Of a stretch of DNA of 64,000 nucleotides, positions 1 through 8,198 are shown in pieces. Under the pieces are notes generated by a model. It had not been told where the DNA came from. It saw only the letters and a program-made list of their open reading frames with translations, and ran no database searches. Numbering within the stretch: the stretch's first letter is position 1; every line of letters begins with the position of its first letter. The DNA lies in the NCBI RefSeq assembly GCF_002138415.1, contig NZ_CP015612.1, forward strand, positions 1,466,001 to 1,530,000. Reading direction: 5' to 3'. Made by a program: the position numbers and the translations under genes. The DNA is from Stenotrophomonas maltophilia. GTDB taxonomy: Bacteria > Pseudomonadota > Gammaproteobacteria > Xanthomonadales > Xanthomonadaceae.

Positions 1-1283
1 CGGCGGATTACGTCCAGCGCCACCGATTCACTGGTGTTGGGCAGCAGCGCGACGAACTCCTCGCCGCCGAAGCGGGCCACGGTGTCGCTGTTGCGCAACT
101 GGCCCTGCAGCTTGCCGGCAAAGGCGCGCAGCACTTCGTCGCCGGTCAGGTGGCCGTGGGCATCGTTGATCTTCTTGAAGTCGTCCAGGTCGATGAAGGC
201 CACCGACAGCGGCCAGCCCTGGCGCCCGGCGCGCAGGAATTCCTGCTCCAGCACCGCCTCCAGCTGGCGGCGGTTGAGTACGCCGGTCAGGGCGTCGCGG
301 TGGGCCTGGTCGGCCAGGCGCTTGGCCCGCGCCTCGAATTCGTCGGCGCGGCGGCGCGCCTGGTCGGCATCCTGCAGCTCGCGCAGGTTGCGCAGGGTGG
401 CCAGTTCCTGCGCGTGGTCGATCAGTTCGCGAACCCGCAATGGCGAGTTCAGGCCGGCCTCGAACAGGCTGGCGATGTCCGGCAGGGCCTCGCTGATGCG
501 GGTCAGCACCTGGTCGAATCGGGCGCTGTCGAGTTCCAGCCGGTCATGCACCTGGTGCAGGGCGCGTTCGCGGGCGGCATCGGCGTCGTCGTCCAGCCAG
601 ATGTCGGCGACCGCGCCGGACAGCTGCACGCAGGCCTGGAACGGCGACTCGGCAGCGTCCTCGTCCTCGCTGTGGCTGATGCTTTCCACCAGGTAGCGCG
701 GCAGGCCCCACTGCTCGGCCACCCAGGCGCCGACGTCGGCATGGCTGCAGCCCAGTTCCTCGCGCTCGCGCGCGACCAGATCCGTGTTGTCACGGGCTTC
801 GCGCAGCAGCGGCAGGTAGCGCTCCGACTCGGCCTGGGCCAGGCACAGCACGCCCAGGTCCTGCAGCAGCCCGGCCAGCATCAGTTCCTCCAGCCGGCGC
901 AGGCCGCGGGCCTGGCCCAGCTGGCTGGCGGCCAGGGCGCTGAGGATGCTGCGTTTCCACGCGCGCTGGCGCAGGTCGTGGTCGGCACCGCCGGTCAGTC
1001 CCTGGGTGACGGTGAAGCCGAGGGCAAGGCTGATCGTGGCATTCAGGCCCAGCATGGTCAGCGCCTGGCCGAGGTTCTCGATGCGGCGACGGCTGGCGTA
1101 CAGCGGCGAATTGGCGATGCGCAGCATGCGAGCGCTCAACGCCATGTCGATGGCGATGATGTCTGCGGCGGTGGCGATATCCGCTTCCGGGTCCTGGGCC
1201 AGTTCGATGATGCGCAGGGCAATACCGGGCGGCGAGGGCAGGTTGCGGCAGAGCGCCAGGGCGGCTGTCAGCTCGGGAGGCAT
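1..1283 (-). CDS. HDOD-GGDEF signalling protein (3' part cut by window edge)
   Basis: The reading frame opens at an ATG at 1283 and runs off the left edge, so the C-terminus is missing. The first ~200 residues look like an HDOD domain (opening MPPELTAALALCRNLPSPPG, then the DMALSARMLRIANSP helix). A charged coiled-coil linker rich in Glu, Arg and Ala follows, then a GGDEF domain with an intact GGEEF active site and an RNSD inhibitory site five residues before it. The protein is predicted to be a cytosolic diguanylate cyclase making c-di-GMP, with product inhibition possible. HDOD proteins often act as signalling scaffolds; its input is unknown. No strong ribosome binding site is visible before the start. 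It lies downstream of tsf but beyond the tsf terminator, so it is probably a separate unit. Confidence 0.85.
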   Translation of the reverse strand, partial: MPPELTAALALCRNLPSPPGIALRIIELAQDPEADIATAADIIAIDMALSARMLRIANSPLYASRRRIENLGQALTMLGLNATISLALGFTVTQGLTGGADHDLRQRAWKRSILSALAASQLGQARGLRRLEELMLAGLLQDLGVLCLAQAESERYLPLLREARDNTDLVAREREELGCSHADVGAWVAEQWGLPRYLVESISHSEDEDAAESPFQACVQLSGAVADIWLDDDADAARERALHQVHDRLELDSARFDQVLTRISEALPDIASLFEAGLNSPLRVRELIDHAQELATLRNLRELQDADQARRRADEFEARAKRLADQAHRDALTGVLNRRQLEAVLEQEFLRAGRQGWPLSVAFIDLDDFKKINDAHGHLTGDEVLRAFAGKLQGQLRNSDTVARFGGEEFVALLPNTSESVALDVIR

Positions 1284-1479
1284 GTCGGGTCGTTCAATTC
1301 CATTGGGACAAGAATACCTAGGAATGCATCACAGTCCGCGATTTTCGTTCCTGCTATGTGACTGCGGATTCCCTGCGCCGAGTATCGGCTTGATTCGCGC
1401 GCAACGCAAAGGTGCCGGTGCGCGCACCGACGGTGCGCACCCGCCGGTCGGGCATGGGTTCATCCCTTGGACCATGCAT

Positions 1480-1509
1480 AAAAAAAGAGCCGCGGTTTCC
1501 CGCGGCTCC
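1480..1509 (-). terminator. Rho-independent terminator of rpsB-tsf
   Basis: On the minus strand a GC-rich stem (GGAGCCGCGG with its complement around a short AAA loop) runs into seven T residues, 32 bases after the tsf stop codon. This is a textbook intrinsic terminator. Confidence 0.9.
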
Positions 1510-1540
1510 TTCTGGTCGCTTCACAGCCGGAAGGCTGGAA

Positions 1541-2416
1541 TCAGACCTGCATCGCCTTGGCAACTTCAGCGGCGTAGTCTTCCACCACCTTCTCGATGCC
1601 TTCGCCGACGATCAGCAGCTTGAAGCCCGCCACGTCGGCGCCAGCGGCCTTGACCACCTGCTCGACGGTGGTGTCGCCCAGCACGTAGGTCTGGCCGTAC
1701 AGGGTCACGTCGCTGACGATCTTGTTGATCTTGCCGCTGATGATCTTTTCCAGGATCTCGGCCGGCTTGGCCTTGTCCTTTTCGGACATCTTGGCCAGCT
1801 CGATTTCCTTTTCCTTTTCGACGAAGTCGGCCGGAACGTCCGCAGCCTTGTTGTGCGGCGGCTTCAGGGCAGCCACGTGCATGGCCAGGCCACGGGCCAG
1901 CTCGACGTCGCCGCCGATCAGATCGACCAGCACGCCGACCTTGCCGTTGGTGTGGACGTACGCACCGACGTTGCCGGTGGTGTCGACCTTGACCATGCGA
2001 CGGATCTGGATGTTCTCACCCAGGGTCTGCACGGCGGTGGCGCGGGCTTCTTCAACGGTGCGGCCATCGGCCAGCTTGGCAGCCTTCACGGCTTCGACGT
2101 CGGTGGCGCCCGATGCCAGGGCGGCAGCGGCGACGGCATTGACGAAGGACTTGAAGTTGTCGTCGTTGGCGACGAAGTCGGTTTCCGAGTTGACTTCGAC
2201 CAGCACGGCCTTGCCGCCGTCCTGGGCCAGGCCCAGACGGCCTTCGGCGGCCACGCGGTCAGCCTTCTTGTCGGCCTTGGCAGCGCCGGACTTGCGCATG
2301 GCTTCAGCAGCAGCGTCGATGTCGCCGTTGGCTTCGGTGAGAGCCTTCTTGCATTCCATCATGCCGGCGCCGGTGCGCTCGCGCAGTTCCTTGACCAGGG
2401 AAGCAGTGATTTCCAC
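1541..2416 (-). CDS. tsf: Elongation factor Ts
   Basis: EF-Ts, 291 residues, the guanine nucleotide exchange factor that recycles EF-Tu-GDP during translation. The N-terminus ([20 protein letters not shown]) is the family UBA-like domain, and the TDFV motif that enters the EF-Tu nucleotide site is present in [11 protein letters not shown] near residue 80. The start codon is GTG at 2416, preceded by a GAGG ribosome binding site about nine bases upstream. It follows rpsB at 126 bases, the usual bacterial order, and ends at a strong intrinsic terminator. An intergenic hairpin after rpsB probably tunes tsf expression relative to S2. Confidence 0.98.
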   Translation of the reverse strand: MEITASLVKELRERTGAGMMECKKALTEANGDIDAAAEAMRKSGAAKADKKADRVAAEGRLGLAQDGGKAVLVEVNSETDFVANDDNFKSFVNAVAAAALASGATDVEAVKAAKLADGRTVEEARATAVQTLGENIQIRRMVKVDTTGNVGAYVHTNGKVGVLVDLIGGDVELARGLAMHVAALKPPHNKAADVPADFVEKEKEIELAKMSEKDKAKPAEILEKIISGKINKIVSDVTLYGQTYVLGDTTVEQVVKAAGADVAGFKLLIVGEGIEKVVEDYAAEVAKAMQV

Positions 2417-2508
2417 GGGATTACCTCACGAAAGAAAGGGGTTGGGCCGGCATGGTGGCCGGCCCGTGTGACACGGTCCTGTCACGCGCCAAAGGCTGCG
2501 TGCAGGGA

Positions 2509-2531
2509 GGGTGGACGCCGGGCGTCCACCC
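2509..2531 (-). promoter_or_regulatory. Intergenic hairpin between rpsB and tsf
   Basis: A perfect 10-bp stem with a 3-base loop (GGGTGGACGC, then its complement) lies between the rpsB stop and tsf. It has no T-run, so it is better read as an attenuating or mRNA-stabilising hairpin than as a full terminator. A partial terminator at this position is known in the Escherichia coli rpsB-tsf operon; the role here is inferred. Confidence 0.6.
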
Positions 2532-2542
2532 CGGGGCCTGGA

Positions 2543-3349
2543 TCAGGCCTGGGCGTCGTCGCCCTTCTTGGCAGCCTTCTTGGCCGGAGCGCGGCGGGCC
2601 GGCTTCTCGTCGCCTTCAGCAGCGGCTTCGGCGAACTCTTCCTCACGCACCGAAGCGGCGTGCGGCGCAGCGGCCTTGCCTTCCAGCACGGCATCGGCAG
2701 CGGCGCGGGCGTACAGCTGCACAGCGCGGATGGCGTCGTCGTTGCCCGGGATGGCGTAGTCCACCAGTTCCGGGTTGTAGTTGGTGTCGACCACGGCGAT
2801 GACCGGGATGCCCAGCTTCTTGGCTTCCTTGATCGCGATGTCTTCGTGGCCGATGTCGATCACGAAGATGGCGTCCGGCAGACGGTTCATGTCCTTGATG
2901 CCGCCCAGCGAGGCTTCCAGCTTGTCGCGCTCGCGACGCAGGCCCAGCACTTCGTGCTTGACCAGCTTCTCGAAGGTGCCGTCGGTTTCACCGGCTTCCA
3001 GTTCCTTCAGGCGGGCAACCGACTGCTTGACGGTACGGAAGTTGGTCAGGGTGCCGCCCAGCCAACGCTGGTTCATGAACGGCATGCCGCAACGCTCGGC
3101 TTCTTCCTTGATGGTTTCGCGGGCGCTGCGCTTGGTGCCCAGGAACAGGACGGTGCCGCGCTTCTGGGCAACCGACGAGATGAAGTTCATCGCGTCGTTG
3201 AACAGCGGGACGGTCTTTTCCAGGTTGATGATGTGGATCTTGCCGCGGGCGCCGAAGATGTACGGAGCCATCTTCGGGTTCCAGTAGCGGGTCTGGTGGC
3301 CGAAGTGGACGCCGGCTTCCAGCATCTGACGCATGGTGACCTGGGGCAT
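2543..3349 (-). CDS. rpsB: 30S ribosomal protein S2
   Basis: Ribosomal protein S2, 268 residues, needed for S1 binding to the small subunit and translation initiation. Family signatures are complete: [20 protein letters not shown] at the start, [26 protein letters not shown] and the [20 protein letters not shown] block. The C-terminus carries a ~25-residue Ala/Lys/Glu-rich tail beyond the conserved core. The ATG at 3349 has a GGAG ribosome binding site. It is the first gene of rpsB-tsf; a strong promoter lies about 220 bases upstream, leaving a long 5' leader that could hold S2 autoregulation. Confidence 0.98.
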   Translation of the reverse strand: MPQVTMRQMLEAGVHFGHQTRYWNPKMAPYIFGARGKIHIINLEKTVPLFNDAMNFISSVAQKRGTVLFLGTKRSARETIKEEAERCGMPFMNQRWLGGTLTNFRTVKQSVARLKELEAGETDGTFEKLVKHEVLGLRRERDKLEASLGGIKDMNRLPDAIFVIDIGHEDIAIKEAKKLGIPVIAVVDTNYNPELVDYAIPGNDDAIRAVQLYARAAADAVLEGKAAAPHAASVREEEFAEAAAEGDEKPARRAPAKKAAKKGDDAQA

Positions 3350-3562
3350 TGCAATACTCCTGATATGGAACCAGCGATTCCGCCCGCGGGGATAGGTATG
3401 CGGGACGCGTGGAAGCGCGATCGGTTCCGGGGTTGGGCTTCCCTGTTGCCTCCGTGGCCGAACTCCTTGCGGAGCACCCCGGCACGGATGGGGGCAGCAG
3501 GTGTGGATTCACCGGTGACGTCCGGTGTGGACGGGTTCCCGCGCACGCAGGCGGCAGGAATC
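3350..3562 (-). promoter_or_regulatory. Long 5' leader of rpsB
   Basis: About 210 bases separate the predicted rpsB transcription start from the rpsB ATG. S2 represses its own mRNA in other gammaproteobacteria through an rpsB leader, so this is the expected place for such an element. I did not resolve a specific structure. Confidence 0.4.
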
Positions 3563-3568
3563 CGGTCG

Positions 3569-3598
3569 ATTATAGCCCGCTGGGAGCGCTGGCTGCAA
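3569..3598 (-). promoter_or_regulatory. Sigma-70 promoter of rpsB-tsf
   Basis: On the minus strand a perfect TATAAT (3574 to 3569) lies 18 bases after TTGCAG (3598 to 3593). It overlaps the last codons of the upstream pilus chaperone gene, so the ribosomal operon promoter sits inside the 3' end of the fimbrial operon. Confidence 0.75.
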
Positions 3599-4268
3599 TT
3601 GCCGGGTCCGGTGTGGTCAGTTCGACCACGCGGCCGTCCTGCAGCCGGGCCTGGAAATGGCCGCCGGCGTAGCCATCGCCACGGGCGGGCAGGGCCCAGT
3701 GGCGTTCCCGCCCGGCCAGGACATAACCGGCCAGTCCTGGCAGCAGCACGGTGAGGCGGCCATCGTTGGCGACGAAGGTGAGCTCATGCAGGCGGGCGTG
3801 CAGGGTACCGGCATTTTCCAGTCGCAGCGAAGGATGCGACGGATGGGGCTCGATTCCGGCATGCAGTCGTGGCTGTGCCAGTGGTCCCGGATTCCCCCGG
3901 AACAGTGGCAGCGAGTAGCGCGCCAGGCCTGGTGCGCTGGGGGTGAGCACGACCCGGTAGGCCCGTTCGGCAGCAACGGGGGCGGGCTGGCGCGGCAGCA
4001 ACCAGATGCGCTGGCGGGTGCCGGGCGCGATATCGAGCCGGGCGGGGCTGGCCAGGATCTGGTCGCAGGGCCGCAGCGTCTCCGCGTCGGCCTGCTGTTC
4101 CCAGGCCAGGATCCGCACTTCGCCCTGCCAGTGGCCGGGACCGGGGTTGTGCAGCCACAGCTCGCTACGCCCCCCTTCGGCCGGCAGCTGCAGGGTGGTC
4201 GGCTGCAGGTCCAGCGCCGCCGCGGGCAGTGCCAGCAGCAGTGCCAGAACGCTCAGTAGGGTGCGCAT
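3570..4268 (-). CDS. Second pilus chaperone (PapD-like), last gene of fimbrial operon
   Basis: A 232-residue periplasmic PapD-family chaperone for chaperone-usher pili. A signal peptide (MRTLLSVLALLLALPAAALD) is followed by the immunoglobulin-like N-domain (LQPTTLQLPAEGGRSELWLHNPG) and the RIWLLPRQPAPVAAERAYRVVL segment typical of the family. The ATG at 4268 overlaps the stop codon of the preceding small gene by one base, showing coupling. It is a different protein from the chaperone at 8152-8901, so the operon has two; this one may serve the adhesin or the mini-pilin. The last codons overlap the rpsB promoter. Confidence 0.85.
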   Translation of the reverse strand: MRTLLSVLALLLALPAAALDLQPTTLQLPAEGGRSELWLHNPGPGHWQGEVRILAWEQQADAETLRPCDQILASPARLDIAPGTRQRIWLLPRQPAPVAAERAYRVVLTPSAPGLARYSLPLFRGNPGPLAQPRLHAGIEPHPSHPSLRLENAGTLHARLHELTFVANDGRLTVLLPGLAGYVLAGRERHWALPARGDGYAGGHFQARLQDGRVVELTTPDPAIAASAPSGL

Positions 4269-4513
4269 CAGTAGATGACGGTCACGGCGGGTGCCGCGTC
4301 GTCGTCGTCGGTGGGCGGGGCGAGGTCGCGGATCTGCTGCGGAAGCCCGGGTGCGTCGCTGCGCTGGTGCGGAGTCGTGCATCGGGCGTTGCCGGCATCA
4401 TTGCTGCAGCCCTCGACCACGATCAGCCGGATCTGCAGGGCACTGCTGCTGGGATCGGCCCACGCCGGCGTACTGGCGACCAGCATCGCCCCGATCAGAA
4501 ATGCGCGAACCAC
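4268..4513 (-). CDS. Miniature spore-coat-U-like pilin protein
   Basis: A predicted 81-residue secreted protein. I chose GTG at 4513 because GGTGGA lies just upstream and it gives a clean signal peptide ending in PAWA before DPSSSALQ. The mature ~60 residues keep only the first strand of a spore-coat-U pilin (ALQIRLIVVEGC, compare TTFNVTLVVTKAC in the major pilin) and the last one (APAVTVIY, compare DTVTATITY). The middle is a polar Asp/Pro-rich stretch, and two Cys remain. It looks like a collapsed pilin domain: either a remnant or a special minor subunit or terminator. Its stop overlaps the start of the second chaperone. Confidence 0.6.
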   Translation of the reverse strand: MVRAFLIGAMLVASTPAWADPSSSALQIRLIVVEGCSNDAGNARCTTPHQRSDAPGLPQQIRDLAPPTDDDDAAPAVTVIY

Positions 4514-4576
4514 CTGCCATCCACCGTGCTGTAGGACCCGTTGCGCGATATCGGCAGGATCGGCCGAATCTGTAGC

Positions 4577-4726
4577 GTCGACTGTCAGTCGACTGCTCCT
4601 GGGGCAGGGGTGATGGGCGCATCCACGCATGGCGTGGATCTACCGAACCTGGCCCCGGTGGGGGCCGACCGTTGGTCGGCACGTGGATCGAACCCTCCCT
4701 GGTGGGTGCCGACCGTTGGTCGGCAC
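4577..4726 (-). repeat. Cluster of four short palindromes inside the fimbrial operon
   Basis: Four hairpin elements are packed between the adhesin and mini-pilin genes: 4577-4593 (GTCGACTG arms, preceded by GTAG), 4621-4639 (ATCCACGC arms), 4664-4680 (GCCGACC arms around GTT) and 4706-4726 (GTGCCGACC arms around GTT). They belong to the same palindrome families found in other intergenic regions of this window, like the SMAG/REP elements of Stenotrophomonas. They may stabilise or process the mRNA upstream of them. Confidence 0.7.
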
Positions 4727-4731
4727 ACGGG

Positions 4732-5769
4732 TCAGTAAGTGATTGTCACCTGCACCAGGTCGTTGTAGGTACCGGCCGCGGGCTGGCCGGTCACCGGTGG
4801 TACCCGGCCGTAGATGGTCAGCTGCTGCGCACTGCCGGTGCCGGTTCCGCTGGCGGTATCAACGGTCAGCGTATTGCCCCAGCGCTGGGTCCGTGCCGAG
4901 TCCCGGTACAACTCGTAATTGAGGAAGTAGGTGCCGGTGCCGATGGTGGTGGCCATGCGCCGGGTGGTGGTGGCAGCGGGGTTGTTCTGGCCGTTGTTGA
5001 GGCCGACCTGGAAGGCGGTGTTCTTCAGGCAGGTCAGGGTCAGTGTGGCCGTCTGGTCGATGTTGGCCGGAATGCCGCCGGTGACATTGCCGAAGTTCAT
5101 GTTGGTGGTGACGTAGCTGCCGCATTGCGGCAGCACGTTGGCGGTGGCGGTGAAGCTGAAGGCGGCGCTGGCGCTGTTGGTACCGGTGGCGCCGCCGTTG
5201 CAGGTGGCCGGCACGGTGGCGGTGCCGAGCAGGACTTCGTTCCAGGCCCAGGTCAATACCACGTTGGCACCATTGAACGAGCTGCTGTACGCGCCGGAAG
5301 CCAGCACCTGGTTGGCCGGGATCTGCGCGAACAATTGCGTGGTCTGCGCGCCGCTGCCGCCTGTCAGCAGCGGTACGTTGTAGGACATGGCCAGTTCCTG
5401 CGCCGGTGGCGTGCCGCGTGGAAGCAGGCCGGTGACCTGGCCGAAGCTGGCGTTGTTGTACAACTGGAAATTCATGGTGTCGCCACTGCCGGTGGCCATC
5501 GTCCGTGACGTCGTGGCACTACCGCCGCCACTGCCGGCACCGATGCCTACGCAGACGCGCACACCGGTAGTGGCCAGCAGGCTGAGCGCGGCGGTGGTGC
5601 AGGTGACTGTGATGTTCAACGTGGCTGTCGTGGGGCCGGGGGCATTGCTGTTGATGTTGCCGAACGGCAGGGTGGGGTTGGCGACGGCCGTACAGACCGC
5701 AGTGGCGCCCGCCGGTGCGCTCGCCAGCAGGCCGGCCAACAGCAACAGGCCGAGCAGCAGCACCCTCAC
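4732..5769 (-). CDS. Two-domain spore-coat-U tip adhesin of archaic pilus (CsuE-like)
   Basis: A 345-residue secreted protein with a signal peptide (MRVLLLGLLLLAGLLASAPAGA) and two spore coat protein U domains, the first from about residue 24 and the second from about residue 210 (CGSYVTTNMNFGNVTGG). It ends in the typical pilin strand VQVTITY. Two tandem domains match tip adhesins such as CsuE of archaic (Csu-type) chaperone-usher pili, which mediate attachment and biofilm formation. The GTG start at 5769 overlaps the usher stop codon (GTGA) and has GAGG upstream, so an earlier in-frame start was rejected. It lies directly after the usher, as in csu operons. Confidence 0.85.
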   Translation of the reverse strand: MRVLLLGLLLLAGLLASAPAGATAVCTAVANPTLPFGNINSNAPGPTTATLNITVTCTTAALSLLATTGVRVCVGIGAGSGGGSATTSRTMATGSGDTMNFQLYNNASFGQVTGLLPRGTPPAQELAMSYNVPLLTGGSGAQTTQLFAQIPANQVLASGAYSSSFNGANVVLTWAWNEVLLGTATVPATCNGGATGTNSASAAFSFTATANVLPQCGSYVTTNMNFGNVTGGIPANIDQTATLTLTCLKNTAFQVGLNNGQNNPAATTTRRMATTIGTGTYFLNYELYRDSARTQRWGNTLTVDTASGTGTGSAQQLTIYGRVPPVTGQPAAGTYNDLVQVTITY

Positions 5770-8198
5770 GGCGCCACCTCCGGGATGCACTGCAGCGGTG
5801 CCGGCTTCGGCCGCGCGCCGGCTGCCACCACCTTGGGCAGATCGGGCACCTTCACCCGGCACTGTCCGCGGCTGGTGGTGATGTACAGCACGCTGCCGGC
5901 GGCGACGTCTTCCAGATACAGCAGGCCGTCATAGCCCACCGTCGTCTGGCGGCCATCGGGCAGTTGTACTTCGCTGCCCACTTCCAGCGGCTGTCCGTCC
6001 ATCGCCAGCAGGGTCAGGCTCAGAGAGGGCCGCGAGCGCAGCTGGAAGGTCACGCGCGCACCTGCGCGCTGGCGCGGCGTCACCCAGTCCTCGATGCGGT
6101 CGGCACGCATGTCTTCGGGCAGGTCCAGGGTGTCGATCGAGACCCGGTTGCGCTGCCAGGACAGCAGCGGGCTGACCAGCAGCAGACCACGATCATCGGT
6201 GACGCCGATCAGGCGGTTTTCCAGCCGCACCGGCACGCCGCCGACACCGTTGGTGCTGATCACCGCGAACGCGTCCGAGACCTCGCGGGTGGCGAACGCG
6301 TGCCCGCCCATCCAGACCAGGCTGCCACTGGCGCTGCCGTAGGCATAGTTGAGCCCGCCCTGGCGCGAGGCGCCGAACGAATAGCGGCCGATGTCATTGA
6401 GAATGCCGACCTCAGCCAGGCCACCATTGCCGTCCTCGCCATGGCGTACCTGTGCACGCCAGCCGACACCGCCAGCGCTGCCGTCACCGGGCACCGGCTG
6501 GGTCACGTCGGCCACCCAGCTCTGGCTGTCGCCGTTGCGCTGGCTGGACAGACTGGCCTGGCGGTTGTTGCCCAGGCTGGCGGTCACCGACAGATAGATG
6601 CTGCGGTCGTCGCTCTGGTCCAGGTTCTGGTTCACCGACAGGTAGGCTGACCAGCGCTGGCTCCAGGTGCGCGACCAGAACAGGCTGGCGTAGCGGTTGT
6701 CCTCGCCATCCGGGTAGCGCAGGCGCAGGTAGCTGGCGCTGAGCGTACCCAGCCGCAGCAGATCCATGCCGACCGTGGCCTGCTCGCTGATGCTGGGCGG
6801 CAGGTTGCCCTGCAATGCGCCCAGGTCGCGGTAGTCGCCGTGGCTGCGCACGCTGCGCAGGTTGACGTTGAGGCGACGGTTGTTCCAGCTGTAACCCAGC
6901 GCCCACTGCCCGCCCTGCAGGCCGTGGTAATCACTGTGCGCGTAGGCTGCGTTGAATACGCCGGCACCGCCGAGCAGCCACCAGCCGCCGATGCCGGCCT
7001 GGGTCAGGCCGCCGCCGCCTTCGGCATGGGCCTCGCCGGTGAACGAGTCGCTGATGCCGCCGCGCCAGCTGGCGTTGGCCACAGTGCGATCATCGTAGGC
7101 GAAGGAGCGCTGGCCGAAGTCCTCGCGCAGGCGGCCGACGCCGACCGACCAGTCCGACAGACCCTTGGCCAACAGTTGCTGGGTGCCGTAGAAACTGAAG
7201 TCCAGCGTCTGCATGCGGCCGAAGGCATCGGTGACCACCACCTGTGCGCTGCCGGTGCCACTGATGCCCGGCTGCGCGGCCAGCTGGAACGGGCCAACCG
7301 GCACCTGGCCGCTGTACTGGCGCAGGCCATCGACGTACAGCTCGACTGTGGACGGCACCACCGCCTGGCCGAGGAAGCTGGGCGTGGGGGTCAGGACGCG
7401 ATAGGGCTGCAGCCCGTAGTTGCGGCCGATCTGCAGGCCGCCCAGGCGCACCGGGCGGGTCCAATCGACGAAGCCGCTGTAGAAGTCGCCGACCTCCAGG
7501 GTCATCGCCTGGTCGGGGAAATCCAGGCGCCAGCGCGTATCCAGACGTACGCTTTCGCCGCGCCAGCGACGGTCGCCGGGCTGCTGGTAGCGACGGCTGA
7601 TCGCGGTGTTTTCGAAGGTGCCGTCGCCGATGCCGAACAGGCGCAGCTCCGAGCTCAGGCTGAGGTTGCCGAGCGTGTCCACCCGGCTGCCGTAGATGTC
7701 GTAGTTGAGCAGCACGCCGGGCGAGGCGCTGCCGGCGGGCGCACGCGTCTGCGGGCGGCTGAGCACGGTGGTCGGCAGGGTTAGCTGGTCCAGCGGCACG
7801 TCCAGTGCCAGGGTCTGCAGGTGGGCGTCATAGCGCACCACCGCGCCGCTGATCTGGTCCAGGTACACCGGTGCATCGCCACTGGCATTGAAGCCGAGCT
7901 GGCGCAGGACCTCGGGGCTGGCCTGCAGGCGGCCGCGGTTCTCGATGAAGGGAAGCAGCCCGCGCGGCGTGCTGTTGAGCGACACGTCCAGGTGCAGCGT
8001 CTGGTTGGCGGTCAGCGGGGTGGGGGGCGGCAGGATCGCATCGGCGGAGATGCCTGATACGTCGGCGGCCCCGGTGGCCGTTGCGCCGGACACATCGGCG
8101 GCTTCGGTCGCCGCAGGAGCCAGGGCAGCAAGCAGCGCGCCCATCAACGCCTCAGCGAGCCGATGGGGGCGACAGCGGCGTCTGTTCCGACTCGCCAT
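5766..8198 (-). CDS. Outer membrane usher of archaic chaperone-usher pilus (CsuD-like)
   Basis: An 810-residue PapC/FimD-superfamily usher that would form the outer membrane pore for subunit export and assembly. The N-terminal domain (NQTLHLDVSLNSTPRGLLPF) is followed by the barrel, the plug region and C-terminal domains (GQPLEVGSEVQLPDGRQTTVG, then SRGQCRVKVPDL). Start choice is open: ATG at 8198 supplies a basic n-region for the signal peptide but overlaps the chaperone by 47 bases, whereas ATG at 8144 has a better GAGG site and no overlap but no positive n-region. The short size is usual for the Csu type. Confidence 0.9.
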   Translation of the reverse strand: MASRNRRRCRPHRLAEALMGALLAALAPAATEAADVSGATATGAADVSGISADAILPPPTPLTANQTLHLDVSLNSTPRGLLPFIENRGRLQASPEVLRQLGFNASGDAPVYLDQISGAVVRYDAHLQTLALDVPLDQLTLPTTVLSRPQTRAPAGSASPGVLLNYDIYGSRVDTLGNLSLSSELRLFGIGDGTFENTAISRRYQQPGDRRWRGESVRLDTRWRLDFPDQAMTLEVGDFYSGFVDWTRPVRLGGLQIGRNYGLQPYRVLTPTPSFLGQAVVPSTVELYVDGLRQYSGQVPVGPFQLAAQPGISGTGSAQVVVTDAFGRMQTLDFSFYGTQQLLAKGLSDWSVGVGRLREDFGQRSFAYDDRTVANASWRGGISDSFTGEAHAEGGGGLTQAGIGGWWLLGGAGVFNAAYAHSDYHGLQGGQWALGYSWNNRRLNVNLRSVRSHGDYRDLGALQGNLPPSISEQATVGMDLLRLGTLSASYLRLRYPDGEDNRYASLFWSRTWSQRWSAYLSVNQNLDQSDDRSIYLSVTASLGNNRQASLSSQRNGDSQSWVADVTQPVPGDGSAGGVGWRAQVRHGEDGNGGLAEVGILNDIGRYSFGASRQGGLNYAYGSASGSLVWMGGHAFATREVSDAFAVISTNGVGGVPVRLENRLIGVTDDRGLLLVSPLLSWQRNRVSIDTLDLPEDMRADRIEDWVTPRQRAGARVTFQLRSRPSLSLTLLAMDGQPLEVGSEVQLPDGRQTTVGYDGLLYLEDVAAGSVLYITTSRGQCRVKVPDLPKVVAAGARPKPAPLQCIPEVAP

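Noticed and set aside
150..1361. Long plus-strand open frame opposite the HDOD-GGDEF gene
   Set aside because: It is antisense to clear domain-bearing sequence and shows no family pattern; high GC creates long shadow frames.
1412..3754. 780-codon plus-strand frame over tsf and rpsB
   Set aside because: It runs antisense through two certain ribosomal genes and their terminator and promoter.
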